Shown here: positions 1-9,511 of the stretch, piece after piece
Position numbering within the stretch: the stretch's first letter is position 1
Layout: each line of letters begins with the position of its first letter
DNA from: Pedobacter paludis
Lineage (GTDB): Bacteria > Bacteroidota > Bacteroidia > Sphingobacteriales > Sphingobacteriaceae
Reading direction: 5' to 3'
Assembly (NCBI RefSeq): GCF_003173575.1
Contig: NZ_QGNY01000010.1
Span: 56,451 to 120,450, forward strand
DNA length: 64,000 bases
Notes under the pieces: model-generated
What the model was told of the DNA's origin: nothing
Databases searched by the model: none
What the model saw: the letters and a program-made list of their open reading frames with translations, nothing else
Translations under genes and position numbers: made by a program

Positions 1-63
1 TTTGAAATTACCAATCCAGATGATATTGATATCGACGATAAAGGTCAGTTGGGATTGTTTTAA
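1..63 (+). CDS. C-terminal tail of an upstream gene (possibly topoisomerase IV subunit A)
   Basis: The open frame runs from the window edge to a TAA at 61-63 and encodes 20 residues ending in DIDDKGQLGLF. An acidic stretch followed by GQxxLF resembles the extreme C-terminus of Bacteroidetes ParC-type topoisomerase subunits as I remember them, but 20 residues cannot settle identity. A strong terminator hairpin begins at the stop codon, which supports this being the true gene end. Confidence 0.5.
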   Translation, partial: FEITNPDDIDIDDKGQLGLF

Positions 64-105
64 AACAAGAAAGGCGCTTAAATTATTTAAGCGCCTTTCT
101 TGTTT
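63..105. terminator. Bidirectional intrinsic terminator
   Basis: An 18-bp perfect inverted repeat (63-80 with 88-105) has a 7-nt loop. The arm contains AAGGCGCTTA and is flanked by A-runs on the left and T-runs on the right. It lies between the plus-strand gene ending at 63 and the minus-strand gene ending at 118, so it can serve both. Confidence 0.85.
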
Positions 106-117
106 ATACTGATATTA

Positions 118-3114
118 CTATTTTACACTAACCAATACATTTATTTTTGCAACAGTAGGCTGATTAAAATCTTGTAAAGCTTTTCCTAAAACCTGGCCAA
201 CTTTAACCTTATTCAAATCTGCTTTCATAGCTACCCCATTTTGCGAAGAAGTTACCAGCATATCGCCTCTTTTTATCGCTCCACCTTCTATGCAAACTTT
301 AGTAGGGATTACCCCGATTACACCCATTGGCACTTTGCCTAATAATTCAGAATCTATGTTTTCTTCTGTCAATAGAAGACCAGGTTTGGTTGCATAAACA
401 CCTGCCACTAAGTTTGAATAGGCACCTGTTGATTTTTCTACTGTTCTATCTTTTTCCGTAGAGATTACCAAGATATCTCCGGGCTCAAAATCTTTAACTT
501 CTCCATGTACATCAAATGCTTCTGCAACATCGGCACCACTTGCTTGTGTACCTCCATTAAAAAATCCTTTTCCTGCAAGGTTAACACGAGCAACATTAGT
601 ACCATTATCCTGTCCAACAAATATATTGCCCGATGCTCCAGAATGATTAATCAGTAGAGCATTACCAGTACCAGCGTTAGTTACATGAACTGTAGGATTT
701 CCGTTGGCTGTATTAAAATTGGCAAAACGTGCGGCTTTACCACCACCAAAATTAGGAATCCATCCATAAATTGCATTTCCCGTTCCATCACAATTGGCTT
801 CAACGCCATTTCCGTTTTTGCCGGCATTAGCGGTCACACCATTTCCGTTACCTTCTGTTAAAGCAATTAATGCAGGTCCATTACCAGCAGCATTCGATGA
901 GTAGAATAACCCACCATAACCTCCAGTTCCAGATGATAAACCATAAACCCCAGCCGTTCCAAAATTTGCGAAAATTGAATTTACTTCACCTTTTACGGCA
1001 GGAGCTGTTCCGTTATTATTATCAACTTTAAAGCTACCAGCAGCACCATTACCTATAGTAGATGCTTCTACAACTATATTATCATTAGAAGAGTTGAAAT
1101 TTCTAAATGCAGCAGGCTGACCTGTTCCGAAACTTGGTACCCAACCATAAATGGCTTTTCCGGCTCCATCAATATTGGCTTCCACTGCATTGCCGTCTTT
1201 TCCTGCATTTGCAGTAATGGCATTTCCATTTCCATCTGTTAAAGCAACAAGTGCAGCACCATTTCCAGCTGGGTTTGAAGCGTAAAATAATCCTGCTCGG
1301 CCTCCTGTACCAGATGATACTCCGAAAATTCCTGCTGTCCCAAAATTCCCAAAAATCGAATTTACTTCGCCACGAACAGCTGAACCAACGCTATTGGTGT
1401 TATTTAAAGTAAATGAGGCCGCATTCCCGATGGTATTATCAGGAATATTCCCATTAGTATTCGAAGTTACTTCAAAGGTATTTACATCAGTATTATTTGC
1501 ATTGGTATTTATAAAATTACCCGCTTTACCCTTGCTGCCATTACTGCCTATTTCACCTTGAACACCAACTCCAGTGCCTGTTGTGCTTGTGCTAATAAAG
1601 CCACGCACTCCATAACCTCCACCATTATTACGCCCAACTACAGCACCAGCAATATCACTTGTAGCAATACCCACAACTGATTCTCCATTGCCAGTATTGG
1701 TTCCAAAAATAGCTGCTGAGGTTTGAGCAGATACTGTAGCTCTTACGGCCATACCTGTTCCACTAGATGACGATATTCCATCTCCGTTACCTGATGTTGA
1801 AACATTAATTACAGTACCATTTCCTAATGTACTTGCAGATAATGCAATGTTTGAATTGGAATTATTGTTAATAGCTATATTTGCTGCTGGGCCATTTGTA
1901 GAAGTTGCATATAATCCCGTTCCGCTATTACTATTGGCATAAACGCCATAACCGCCAGCAGATGAATTTCCATAAACCCCTAAGCCATTTGGTGTAACGC
2001 CATACACACCCCAACCACTTCCAGCTTGGCTTCCCCAAACGCCAATACCTAAGCCGCCTGTACCATTATTTATACCTCTTACAGCTGATGAAAATCCACC
2101 TGGAGCGGTTGAAGATACAATTCCCCTCACGGGAGCAATACTTGAAGTCGTTGTATTATTAACACCTTCAATAGAGGTTCCATCGCCATTATTGGTAATA
2201 GAAAATAAAGTTGCTGCATTATTTTCCGTAGCTGCATATGGAAGTGTTAGAGAACCACCCGCATCTGTTCCTGGTGCCCAGCTCGTTCCATTGTATTTCA
2301 ATACCTGACCATTTGTAGGAGCTGTTGCAGAAATTGCAACATTTTGAATTCCCTTTACATTTGGGTTAGGATAATTACCCGTTAAATCTCCGCCCGCAAC
2401 ACCAGTTAAGGCTCCAGCAGGGCCAACTGGTCCTATAGGTCCGGCTGGGCCGGTAGCTCCAACCGGGCCTTGTGTTCCTTGTACACCTGCTGGTCCAACA
2501 GGACCAATAGGGCCAGCAGCTCCGGTTGTGCCTACTGGACCAGCTGGGCCTACGGGTCCAACTGCTCCTGTAGCACCGGTGGGTCCTGCCGGACCAGTTG
2601 CGCCTATGGGTCCTTGGATTCCTGCAGGTCCCGTTGCTCCTGCAGGTCCTTGAATTCCCGTTGGGCCAACTGGTCCGATAGGTCCTGCCGGGCCAATAGG
2701 GCCAGGGTTACCATTGGCTGCGTAAAGTGCAAAAGGAACGCTCATCAGTTGTGTAGTGCCCAAGTCTGCGAAGCTTCCGCCACCAATAGCCAATTCAACT
2801 TTTAAAAATTGATTGGCATTTTGCCACGGAACACCCGCAAGCGTACCTGTAGATGGACTCCCTTTACCAATTTGTAAAGTAAAAAGACCTAAATTATTTG
2901 TGCTTAAGTCATGTGTTTCTGAATATTGAACTGGACCATTGGCTGTATTTCCCAAAATCGAAATTCTAACTTTTATGTTTTGTTTCGCCAAAACCGTCCC
3001 ATCATTATTACGGGCAACTGCTTGGTAATTTATTCCTGTTAGTCCACTTTGTGCATAAGCATTGCCAAAAAACAATGCAAGTGCGAGCGTAAGTATGTAA
3101 GTAAACTTTTTCAT
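118..3114 (-). CDS. Secreted collagen-like repeat surface protein
   Basis: The 998-residue product starts with a clear signal peptide ending in AYAQ. Residues about 25-135 form the Bacteroidetes domain that begins GINYQAVARN and ends with LMSVPFALYA. Residues about 135-237 are collagen-type Gly-X-Y triplets dominated by GPxGPxG. A long Gly/Asn-rich beta region follows, containing two tandem copies of a roughly 114-residue block (each with an IYGW motif). The C-terminal part from the DVAEAF motif resembles tail-fibre or adhesin ends. It probably forms a trimeric fibre on the cell surface. No canonical T9SS sorting domain is visible, so its export route is uncertain. It is last in a minus-strand run behind a PorV-like gene, which suggests a shared cell-surface role. 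Confidence 0.8.
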   Translation of the reverse strand: MKKFTYILTLALALFFGNAYAQSGLTGINYQAVARNNDGTVLAKQNIKVRISILGNTANGPVQYSETHDLSTNNLGLFTLQIGKGSPSTGTLAGVPWQNANQFLKVELAIGGGSFADLGTTQLMSVPFALYAANGNPGPIGPAGPIGPVGPTGIQGPAGATGPAGIQGPIGATGPAGPTGATGAVGPVGPAGPVGTTGAAGPIGPVGPAGVQGTQGPVGATGPAGPIGPVGPAGALTGVAGGDLTGNYPNPNVKGIQNVAISATAPTNGQVLKYNGTSWAPGTDAGGSLTLPYAATENNAATLFSITNNGDGTSIEGVNNTTTSSIAPVRGIVSSTAPGGFSSAVRGINNGTGGLGIGVWGSQAGSGWGVYGVTPNGLGVYGNSSAGGYGVYANSNSGTGLYATSTNGPAANIAINNNSNSNIALSASTLGNGTVINVSTSGNGDGISSSSGTGMAVRATVSAQTSAAIFGTNTGNGESVVGIATSDIAGAVVGRNNGGGYGVRGFISTSTTGTGVGVQGEIGSNGSKGKAGNFINTNANNTDVNTFEVTSNTNGNIPDNTIGNAASFTLNNTNSVGSAVRGEVNSIFGNFGTAGIFGVSSGTGGRAGLFYASNPAGNGAALVALTDGNGNAITANAGKDGNAVEANIDGAGKAIYGWVPSFGTGQPAAFRNFNSSNDNIVVEASTIGNGAAGSFKVDNNNGTAPAVKGEVNSIFANFGTAGVYGLSSGTGGYGGLFYSSNAAGNGPALIALTEGNGNGVTANAGKNGNGVEANCDGTGNAIYGWIPNFGGGKAARFANFNTANGNPTVHVTNAGTGNALLINHSGASGNIFVGQDNGTNVARVNLAGKGFFNGGTQASGADVAEAFDVHGEVKDFEPGDILVISTEKDRTVEKSTGAYSNLVAGVYATKPGLLLTEENIDSELLGKVPMGVIGVIPTKVCIEGGAIKRGDMLVTSSQNGVAMKADLNKVKVGQVLGKALQDFNQPTVAKINVLVSVK

Positions 3115-3151
3115 GTTAAATTATTTTAATTGTAGAGATAGTTGAAATTAT

Positions 3152-3499
3152 TTATTGCTTGTTGCCAGTTTCCTGCTGCATTGGTGGCATTTTTACTTCA
3201 GATTTAGCCTCTTTTTTCTCCTCTTTTTTTTCAGTATCTGAAGCCATTTTTTCATTTGCCTGCGCACCTTTTTGAGTAGCATTAATACGAGTTTTTTGAA
3301 CTGCTGGCGTATAGTTTTGAAATAACCTCTGTTTTGTTGGTGTACTTACATCCTTGGAAACAGCTTGTACCTTGGGTTTTTGCAACTTAAGTTCTTCTGT
3401 TGTTTTATTTGGGAATAAAGTGCCAATGGTCGATTTTTGAGCCTTTGCATTTGCGATGCCAACTACGGCCAACATCAGCAAGAAAAATAATTTTTTCAT
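3152..3499 (-). CDS. Small secreted protein of unknown function
   Basis: The 115-residue product begins with a signal peptide (MKKLFFLLMLAVVGIANA). The mature part is rich in Lys, Glu, Gln and Thr, and residues about 80-110 carry a highly charged KKEEKKEAKSE segment that is probably disordered or coiled. I do not recognise a family. It lies 37 bases upstream of the collagen-like gene and 32 bases downstream of the PorV-like gene on the same strand, so co-transcription is likely. Confidence 0.6.
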   Translation of the reverse strand: MKKLFFLLMLAVVGIANAKAQKSTIGTLFPNKTTEELKLQKPKVQAVSKDVSTPTKQRLFQNYTPAVQKTRINATQKGAQANEKMASDTEKKEEKKEAKSEVKMPPMQQETGNKQ

Positions 3500-3531
3500 T
3501 TTTTTAGATGGTTTATTGGTTGTTTAATATT

Positions 3532-4674
3532 TTAATCAATTGAATAACTTAAGGTGAACTTGATCCCGTTTCTTAGTACGTATCTTTTAGAAACTGGGGC
3601 GATGTAGCTCATATCAAATTGAAACGGTTTTAATTTTAAGCCTATCCCTGCGGCAAAATGCTGTCTGTTTCCTTTCTCTGGATCCTCATAAAAATATCCC
3701 GAGCGGATAAAAAATTGATTCTGATAAGAAAATTCCACTCCTCCAGCGATTGTAAATTCTGATATTTCTTCTCTAAAGCCACCTGGCGCATCAAAAAGAG
3801 AAGAAAACAAAGCATTGGGAACACTTCTGTTTGGATCTTTACCTTTCTCGATTTCTGATGTAGCAATTCCATTTGCATCCAACTTATATCTTGGAGGAGT
3901 TGGCACCATCAGTTTATTTACATCAAGCAAAAAGGTTAAGCTGTTAGATTTATTTTTTAAGAGGGTATAACCACCGCCAATTCTAAGATTCATGGGTAAA
4001 AAAGATTCTCCACCCGGGGTTGATGAGTATTTTAATTTTGTTCCAATATTGGTTAAACTTACGCCCCATGCATATCTCGAATTGGTTAAGGTTTTTTCAG
4101 AGTATACACTAACATCGGCAGAATATCCATTTACTGCACTCACTTCCATGCCATTAAAAGTGCCCATTCCGAGGTCGCTTCTAATGTACCTGCCCGTTAA
4201 TGCGATGGCAAGTGCATCTCCAAATTTTCTAGAGTAAGTTCCATCTATAGAGAATTCGCTTGCTTGATATTGTTGTAATAGGCCTCCGCTTTCATCTCTA
4301 AAATTGATGCTTCCCAAGTCTAAATATTTTAAGGAAAGTCCTATCGCTTCCCGATCTCCAAATTGATGATAGGCACTTAGATTCCCTAAATGTAAATTCT
4401 TATCGATTTCCCTTAACCACGGAACATAAGAAACACTGAGACCGGTTTTATCAGCAAAAGAAAGCTTGGCGCCATTCATAAAGCCAGAGTTTGCATCACT
4501 CATTAATCCGGTTCCTGCCTCTGCAACACCAGTACTTCGGGCATCGGGGCTAATGAGTAGAAATGAAGCACCTGTGGTTACAGTATTATATTGATTTTGA
4601 ACTTGAGCGTGGCTGTAAAATGCAATGCAAAGCAATGCAAATACACCATATGCGATTTTGATAAGCGTTTTCAT
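3532..4674 (-). CDS. porV: PorV/PorQ-family T9SS outer-membrane protein
   Basis: The 380-residue product has a signal peptide followed by the PorV family's N-terminal region: an NTVTTGASFLLISPDAR-like stretch, then DANSGFMNGAKLSF and SVSYVPWLR. The rest is an alternating beta-strand pattern consistent with an FadL-like outer-membrane barrel and it ends in strand-like residues (KFTLSYSID). Known PorV delivers T9SS cargo from the translocon to the attachment complex by binding the C-terminal sorting domain. The preceding gene on the same strand encodes a protein with such a domain. Bacteroidetes often have several PorV-like paralogues, so this may be a dedicated copy and not the main PorV. The length matches the family. 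Confidence 0.75.
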   Translation of the reverse strand: MKTLIKIAYGVFALLCIAFYSHAQVQNQYNTVTTGASFLLISPDARSTGVAEAGTGLMSDANSGFMNGAKLSFADKTGLSVSYVPWLREIDKNLHLGNLSAYHQFGDREAIGLSLKYLDLGSINFRDESGGLLQQYQASEFSIDGTYSRKFGDALAIALTGRYIRSDLGMGTFNGMEVSAVNGYSADVSVYSEKTLTNSRYAWGVSLTNIGTKLKYSSTPGGESFLPMNLRIGGGYTLLKNKSNSLTFLLDVNKLMVPTPPRYKLDANGIATSEIEKGKDPNRSVPNALFSSLFDAPGGFREEISEFTIAGGVEFSYQNQFFIRSGYFYEDPEKGNRQHFAAGIGLKLKPFQFDMSYIAPVSKRYVLRNGIKFTLSYSID

Positions 4675-4704
4675 GAAAATATTTTAAGTAGGTAAAAATT
4701 AACT

Positions 4705-5196
4705 TTATTGAATAACGAGCTTTTCAGAAAATGTTCGGAAATTAACGTAAAGCACAACGTGATACATGCCAGAGGCGAGACCATTTAACGGAATAACATA
4801 TTCTATTTTGCCCGCAAGGCTCGTAACCGTGCTAGAATGAACAATTTGGCCAGCGTTATTTACTAAATTGATCAGCACTTTGGCATCCGTTAATAAATCA
4901 AAATCGACTTTGGTTTTTCCAACTGCTGGATTTGGATATACTCTCATATTTCCAACTGCTGGCGCAGCTAAAGAGGAGATGGTGAATTCTGGCTGTTGAA
5001 AACCTTGAGTAAGTAAAACAGCAGAACTTTGTTGCGTAAGAACGGCAACTTCGCCAACAGTGAATTGAATAAGTGTATTGCCAGCCTGTGCGCTTCCGCC
5101 AGTACTTGCAACAACACTTCTTGTTAACGTGGTTTGAGCGTTAATATTTGTTGAAAGGAGCCAACAAAATAATGAGAGTACAATTACCTTTTTCAT
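4705..5196 (-). CDS. Small secreted protein with T9SS type A sorting domain
   Basis: The 163-residue product has a signal peptide ending in INAQ. A central section (SQAGNTLIQFTVGEV and LLTQGFQQPEF) is common in Bacteroidetes proteins of this kind. The C-terminal 80 residues form a type A sorting domain: the MRVYPNPAVGKTKVDF motif, then GLASGMYHVVL and a final KLVIQ. It is the first gene of the surface set and lies 30 bases upstream of the PorV-like gene. A cargo and carrier pairing is inferred from this position. Confidence 0.8.
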   Translation of the reverse strand: MKKVIVLSLFCWLLSTNINAQTTLTRSVVASTGGSAQAGNTLIQFTVGEVAVLTQQSSAVLLTQGFQQPEFTISSLAAPAVGNMRVYPNPAVGKTKVDFDLLTDAKVLINLVNNAGQIVHSSTVTSLAGKIEYVIPLNGLASGMYHVVLYVNFRTFSEKLVIQ

Positions 5197-5414
5197 AGAG
5201 CGTCGAAATTGATTAGTTAATAAGAATTATGATGACATAACTCTTGTGATCAAATTTCCCATCGCTATTTTTAAAAAAATAATGATGTTGGGCTGTTGTT
5301 TGATCTACACAAATTGACATAAAGCAATTTGTTATTTCAATACGCTTTTTACGGTATTTTTACAGGTTTGTAGCCTTAAATAGATTGGTATCTGTATATA
5401 GAATACGTTGTGTT

Positions 5415-6065
5415 TTAATCAAGCCCCAAGAAAATTTTATTTTCCAAGGCATATTTAACCAATGATGCGGTATTATTTAAGTTTAGCTTATGAAAGATGT
5501 TTTTTCTGTGCGTATCTACCGTTCTAATGCTTAAATAAAGCATATCGGCTATTTGGGCATTTGTATTGCCATCAATAATTAACCGAACAATTTCAAGCTC
5601 TCTAGAAGATAGTAGCTGTGGCTTATTGCCCTTGTCGGGGTTTTTATTGTTTAGTAGAAACTCTTCAAGAATAGATTCAAGATCCTCGGTAACGTAAAAC
5701 CTTCCATTGCTCACTTCATCAATGGCTTTGAAGAGATTTTTATCGTCTGTATTTTTGAAAAGATAGCCTTTTGCACCAGCTTCTAACATATTCCAAACGC
5801 TTCTTTTATCATTAAGCATTGATAAAACAATTACATTTATATCTGGAAAATCTGCTTTTATCAATTGGATTGTTTGATAACCATTTAGCATTGGCATATT
5901 AATATCCAGAAGAATTAAATCTGGTTTCTCTTTTTTAACCAACTCGATAACTTCAATCCCATTATTTGCCGATGCGATGACTTTAAAATCCTTTCTTACG
6001 GCTAAAATTAGTTTTAAGCCGTTGATCAGCATATTATGATCGTCTGCAATAAGTATTTTAATCAT
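5415..6065 (-). CDS. LuxR/NarL-family response regulator
   Basis: The 216-residue product has an N-terminal receiver domain with acidic residues D8 and D9, phospho-acceptor D54 in LILLDINMP, and the conserved Lys in KGYLFKNT. A C-terminal LuxR-type helix-turn-helix follows (LSSRELEIVRLIIDGNTNAQ, then SIRTVDTHRKNIFHKL). It acts as a transcription factor phosphorylated by a partner kinase. The coding region overlaps the 3' end of the upstream sensor kinase by 8 bases, so the two are almost certainly a cognate pair. The adjacent T9SS and surface genes on the same strand are possible targets, but that is inference. Confidence 0.9.
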   Translation of the reverse strand: MIKILIADDHNMLINGLKLILAVRKDFKVIASANNGIEVIELVKKEKPDLILLDINMPMLNGYQTIQLIKADFPDINVIVLSMLNDKRSVWNMLEAGAKGYLFKNTDDKNLFKAIDEVSNGRFYVTEDLESILEEFLLNNKNPDKGNKPQLLSSRELEIVRLIIDGNTNAQIADMLYLSIRTVDTHRKNIFHKLNLNNTASLVKYALENKIFLGLD

Positions 6066-9000
6066 CTATCTTAAATTTTATATTCTGCCGTAAATTTATA
6101 ATAATGGTTACGGCAACGCCTTTTCCAATCTCAGTGTCTAATTCAATATCAGCTTTTATGGCTTTTACATGGGCTTCTATATTCGATAATCCATAACCTC
6201 TCTTTACCGATTCATAGTCAAAGCCTTTTCCATCATCTTCATAAAGCAATATTAACTTTTCATCGCGGTTTATTATCGAAATATAAATATTTTTTGCTTG
6301 GGCGTGCTTTATTGTATTGTTAATTAACTCTTGGCAAATTCTATATAGTGCATATTGTTGGGCGCTTTTTAACACTGTGGTAAAGCCAGAATAATCGAAA
6401 TGGATTTTAACAATTCCCAACTTTCCAATACTTTCTGTTAAGTCTTGCAGGGCAATAATTAATCCGCTTTCATCGAGCGTTTTCGGACTTAAATTAATCA
6501 AGGTTGTTCGCAGAACATTAACGGCTTCATCTATATATTCTGATGATAGGGTTCTAAGCTCTCCGCTATCAATCATTTTGTTAATATCACCAGCTAATAA
6601 ATAGTGTTTCAGTGATGAAAGCTTTAGGCCAAGATCATCGTGCAGATCATCTGCAATTCTTTTCCTGTCTGCCTTTTGGAAATTAATCATTTGCCTCAAT
6701 TGTAGAAGTTGCTGGTGTTTGATCCACCTTAAATATAAATACAGAACTAGCGCAGATAATAAAATTAAACTGATGGACATGGAAGAGATAAACCACCACT
6801 TTTGCCAGAAAGGTGCACCTATTGTTATGGACAATGTTGTTTTTAAATTACTCTGTGCATCCAATAATTCCAGTTTAAAACTTCCCGATGGCATATTTGG
6901 AAATCGAATTCGATTACTCCCTAAAACAGTTACTTCCTTATTATCATAGCCAACCATTCTATAAACTATTTTACGTTGCTTGGGGTTAATGTAATCCATT
7001 GAACTAAAAGCAAAAGTTAGCGTATTTTGATTGTGCTTTAGGTTTAAATTGTTTGTTGTAATGGGATTTCCAGACTCAGTGTATGGTTGATCATTTATTA
7101 AAATCTCGGTAATTTTTGGCTGAGAAACGCTTTTATAAATATTTGTTTTATTCGGATTGAAAAGATTTATGCCATTAATCCCGCCGATTGCAATTTGATT
7201 TTCGTCGATCAACGAAATGCTGTTGGAATTAAAAACCATGCTCTGCAAACCATCAGATATGGTGTAACGGGTTTTGCTCTGCTTTTGGTTGTCATAAAAA
7301 TAAAGCCCATTATTGCTTCCAATCCAAAGGTTTTGATTTTTATCGGCCAAAATACTTGTACAGTTTGCGTCGAAAATACTTAGGTTATCTAAAATACTGG
7401 TTGTCGTATTGTATTTTATTAATCCCGATGTTGTAGCCAGGAAAATTTTATCTCCAATGGTTACATTCCCATTAATGGCATACGGTGATCTGCCAATTTC
7501 TTTTTCGTATTTAAATTGCCCATTATTAAAACTGTACAGATAAGTGCTGGTGTAAAATGTCTGAACTAAAAGTTTATTCTTCGAAATGGGAATAAGTCTT
7601 TGAATATTTGGCCAGTTGAGCGAGCGATTGATATCATCAACCATATTCAAAAACAAAGATTCATTATTTCTGATATTTGCCTTTGCAACCCCATACTCTG
7701 TTGCTGTATATAAGTCATCACCAAATTTCATAATCTGGTTTATTTGAACCTTTCCGTTGTAGGTTTTCGAAAAACTGGTTTTTAAAGGCAGGAATTTATC
7801 GAGTGTACGAACATAAATATAAAATGAACCGGTAGAAAGTTCGATTAAAAGATTGCCATTATCAAGCTCCACCAGCTTGCTAATTCCCATTTTTAAAAAC
7901 TCATGTCTGGCTGATTTATCCAGGCCCTGATTATAAATAAGTAAGCCAGAGTTTTTGGTTCCACACCAGATTTTTCCATATTTATCTTTTAAGATATAGC
8001 TGATGTCGTTGTCGAAATTTGCATTATTCGATTCTTTTTTATCTAAATATCTAGGAAAAATAACCTTGTTTAAATTTGTATAATCCAGACCATAACCATC
8101 TACTGAAATAAATAGATTTTGTTTTTTATCAATATAAATCCGTCTGATATAATTGGCCGAGAGACTAAATAAATTACTGGATTGATGTACATATTGATCA
8201 ATGAATTTTTCTGTTGTTAAATCAAAAATCAATAAACCGTTGTTCCGGGTTCCTACAAAAAGCCAGGGTTTTCCAGGATATTTAGCTATAGCTGTGCAAG
8301 CAATATTTTTTTCTTTTAGGTAGCTATTAAAGGTTTGATATTTTTTTGATGCGGGATTTAATTTTATCAAACCCTTATCGCCGGCCATCCAAAATAATGT
8401 ATCAGAAGCAAAGTACACATCTTCAATATGGCTTACTAAAGTTTGGCTACCCATAAAAAATTCTTTAACATGCTTTTCTTTTACATCATTTGCCTCATTT
8501 AAATAAATTCCCTTTACACCTCTACTTACAAACCAATTTAGCTTTTTGTAACAAGGAATGGGGGTAAAGGCATACCCGTTTGAATATGTAGTTACATAAC
8601 TTAATTTTTTCTGCTTCTCTGCATATTTATATACATTGCCTGCCAGATAAACCCATAAATTTTCCTCGGCATCAATGTAAAATGGAAATGAATAGTAATT
8701 TGATTTTAGGTTTGGATTGGAAAAACTATAAGCTTCAAAACTATCTTTTGCTTTATTGTATTTAACAAGATTACTTTGCGAACCAATAATTAAATTACCC
8801 CCCTTATCTTCAATAATTTTTGTGATGTAATTCCCGGGAAAGCTCGATCTATTTTTAGCTGATTCTTTGTAAGTGATACACGATGTCCCATCAAATCTAT
8901 TTAAGCCATTCTCCGTACCGATCCACAGGAAATTATCCTTGTCGGTATGTAAGGCCTTAATTGTCGGATCACTCAATCCATCTTCTTGAGTTAAATGTTT

Positions 9001-9111
9001 AAATAGTAAGGTTTGCTTATTTTGAGCGATGACTTTTGTTGTAAAAACACAAGAAAATGCAATCAGCAGCTTTAAATAAACAATAAAGGTTGAGGTTGTT
9101 TTCTTTATCAT
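6058..9111 (-). CDS. Propeller-type sensor histidine kinase
   Basis: I place the start at 9111, not 9195, because this ATG opens a good signal peptide (MIKKTTSTFIVYLKLLIAF); the product is then 1017 residues. The periplasmic part holds repeated LWIGTENGLNRFD and LWIGSNNGLYFYD-type blades of the two-component regulator propeller, then a Y_Y_Y domain. One transmembrane segment follows (FISSMSISLILLSALVLYLY). The cytoplasmic part is a HisKA_3 kinase with the phospho-acceptor His in DRKRIADDLHDDLG, an N box at ELINNTIKHAQ and a G box at EDDGKGFD. It senses an unknown, possibly glycan-related, signal and pairs with the overlapping LuxR-type regulator. It is not fused to its regulator, unlike the hybrid systems common in Bacteroides. 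Confidence 0.88.
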   Translation of the reverse strand: MIKKTTSTFIVYLKLLIAFSCVFTTKVIAQNKQTLLFKHLTQEDGLSDPTIKALHTDKDNFLWIGTENGLNRFDGTSCITYKESAKNRSSFPGNYITKIIEDKGGNLIIGSQSNLVKYNKAKDSFEAYSFSNPNLKSNYYSFPFYIDAEENLWVYLAGNVYKYAEKQKKLSYVTTYSNGYAFTPIPCYKKLNWFVSRGVKGIYLNEANDVKEKHVKEFFMGSQTLVSHIEDVYFASDTLFWMAGDKGLIKLNPASKKYQTFNSYLKEKNIACTAIAKYPGKPWLFVGTRNNGLLIFDLTTEKFIDQYVHQSSNLFSLSANYIRRIYIDKKQNLFISVDGYGLDYTNLNKVIFPRYLDKKESNNANFDNDISYILKDKYGKIWCGTKNSGLLIYNQGLDKSARHEFLKMGISKLVELDNGNLLIELSTGSFYIYVRTLDKFLPLKTSFSKTYNGKVQINQIMKFGDDLYTATEYGVAKANIRNNESLFLNMVDDINRSLNWPNIQRLIPISKNKLLVQTFYTSTYLYSFNNGQFKYEKEIGRSPYAINGNVTIGDKIFLATTSGLIKYNTTTSILDNLSIFDANCTSILADKNQNLWIGSNNGLYFYDNQKQSKTRYTISDGLQSMVFNSNSISLIDENQIAIGGINGINLFNPNKTNIYKSVSQPKITEILINDQPYTESGNPITTNNLNLKHNQNTLTFAFSSMDYINPKQRKIVYRMVGYDNKEVTVLGSNRIRFPNMPSGSFKLELLDAQSNLKTTLSITIGAPFWQKWWFISSMSISLILLSALVLYLYLRWIKHQQLLQLRQMINFQKADRKRIADDLHDDLGLKLSSLKHYLLAGDINKMIDSGELRTLSSEYIDEAVNVLRTTLINLSPKTLDESGLIIALQDLTESIGKLGIVKIHFDYSGFTTVLKSAQQYALYRICQELINNTIKHAQAKNIYISIINRDEKLILLYEDDGKGFDYESVKRGYGLSNIEAHVKAIKADIELDTEIGKGVAVTIIINLRQNIKFKIDD

Positions 9112-9262
9112 ATTGATAAAATTGAGCTGGACTTGCAATTTGTTCAAAATCAAATATAGAAAATTATAGCTACTAAAGATTTCTTGATGGCTCATTTTCA
9201 GGTTTTTGAATTCTGAGGAAATCCCAACATATTTTTTAAAAGATATTCCGGTGCAAATAGTA

Positions 9263-9270
9263 TATATTTG
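9263..9270 (+). promoter_or_regulatory. Bacteroidetes -7 box upstream of the TPP riboswitch
   Basis: TATATTTG matches the Bacteroidetes -7 consensus TAnnTTTG. The expected transcription start, a few bases downstream, falls at about 9275, where the riboswitch begins. No convincing -33 TTG was seen. Confidence 0.55.
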
Positions 9271-9275
9271 TGCTA

Positions 9276-9460
9276 CTCAAAGGGGTGCTTTTTAATGATG
9301 CAATTTCTGTTGCAATTAACTGGCTGAGATTATACCCATTACCTTGAGGAATGACCAGTACGAAATAATCAATATCAGATTTTTGAAATTGTTTATTTAG
9401 GGATTGTGAATTCCTTAAAGTATGCACCTGATTCGGATAATGCCGACGTAGGGAAGAGGT
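9276..9460 (+). promoter_or_regulatory. TPP riboswitch (THI element) with long P3 arm
   Basis: The conserved parts of the thiamine pyrophosphate aptamer are present in order. AGGGGTGC is at 9281-9288, GGCTGAGATTATACCC at 9322-9337, and ACCTGATTCGGATAATGCCG followed by ACGTAGGGAA at 9426-9455. About 88 bases lie between the second and third blocks, more than in the compact bacterial form, so the P3 arm is extended. It sits directly upstream of a PnuC-family transporter gene, a known arrangement for thiamine uptake in Bacteroidetes. TPP binding is expected to reduce transporter expression. Confidence 0.9.
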
Positions 9461-9471
9461 TGACTTTACAA

Positions 9472-9511
9472 TACTGTTTCGCCCCGAAAACAGTACTTAG
9501 CGTATTTTTTT
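9472..9511 (+). terminator. Probable riboswitch expression-platform hairpin
   Basis: TACTGTTTCG (9472-9481) can pair with CGAAAACAGTA (9485-9495), with one bulged A. A run of seven T begins nine bases later at 9505. It lies between the aptamer and the start codon at 9536. It could be an attenuator, although the gap before the T-run is longer than in a textbook terminator. Confidence 0.5.

Noticed and set aside
2470..2805. A plus-strand open frame rich in Ser, Cys and Arg
   Set aside because: It is the antisense shadow of the collagen-type triplet repeats; the repetitive composition keeps the opposite frame open.
9236..9427. A 63-residue minus-strand open frame
   Set aside because: It overlaps the conserved blocks of the TPP riboswitch on the other strand and shows no protein family character.
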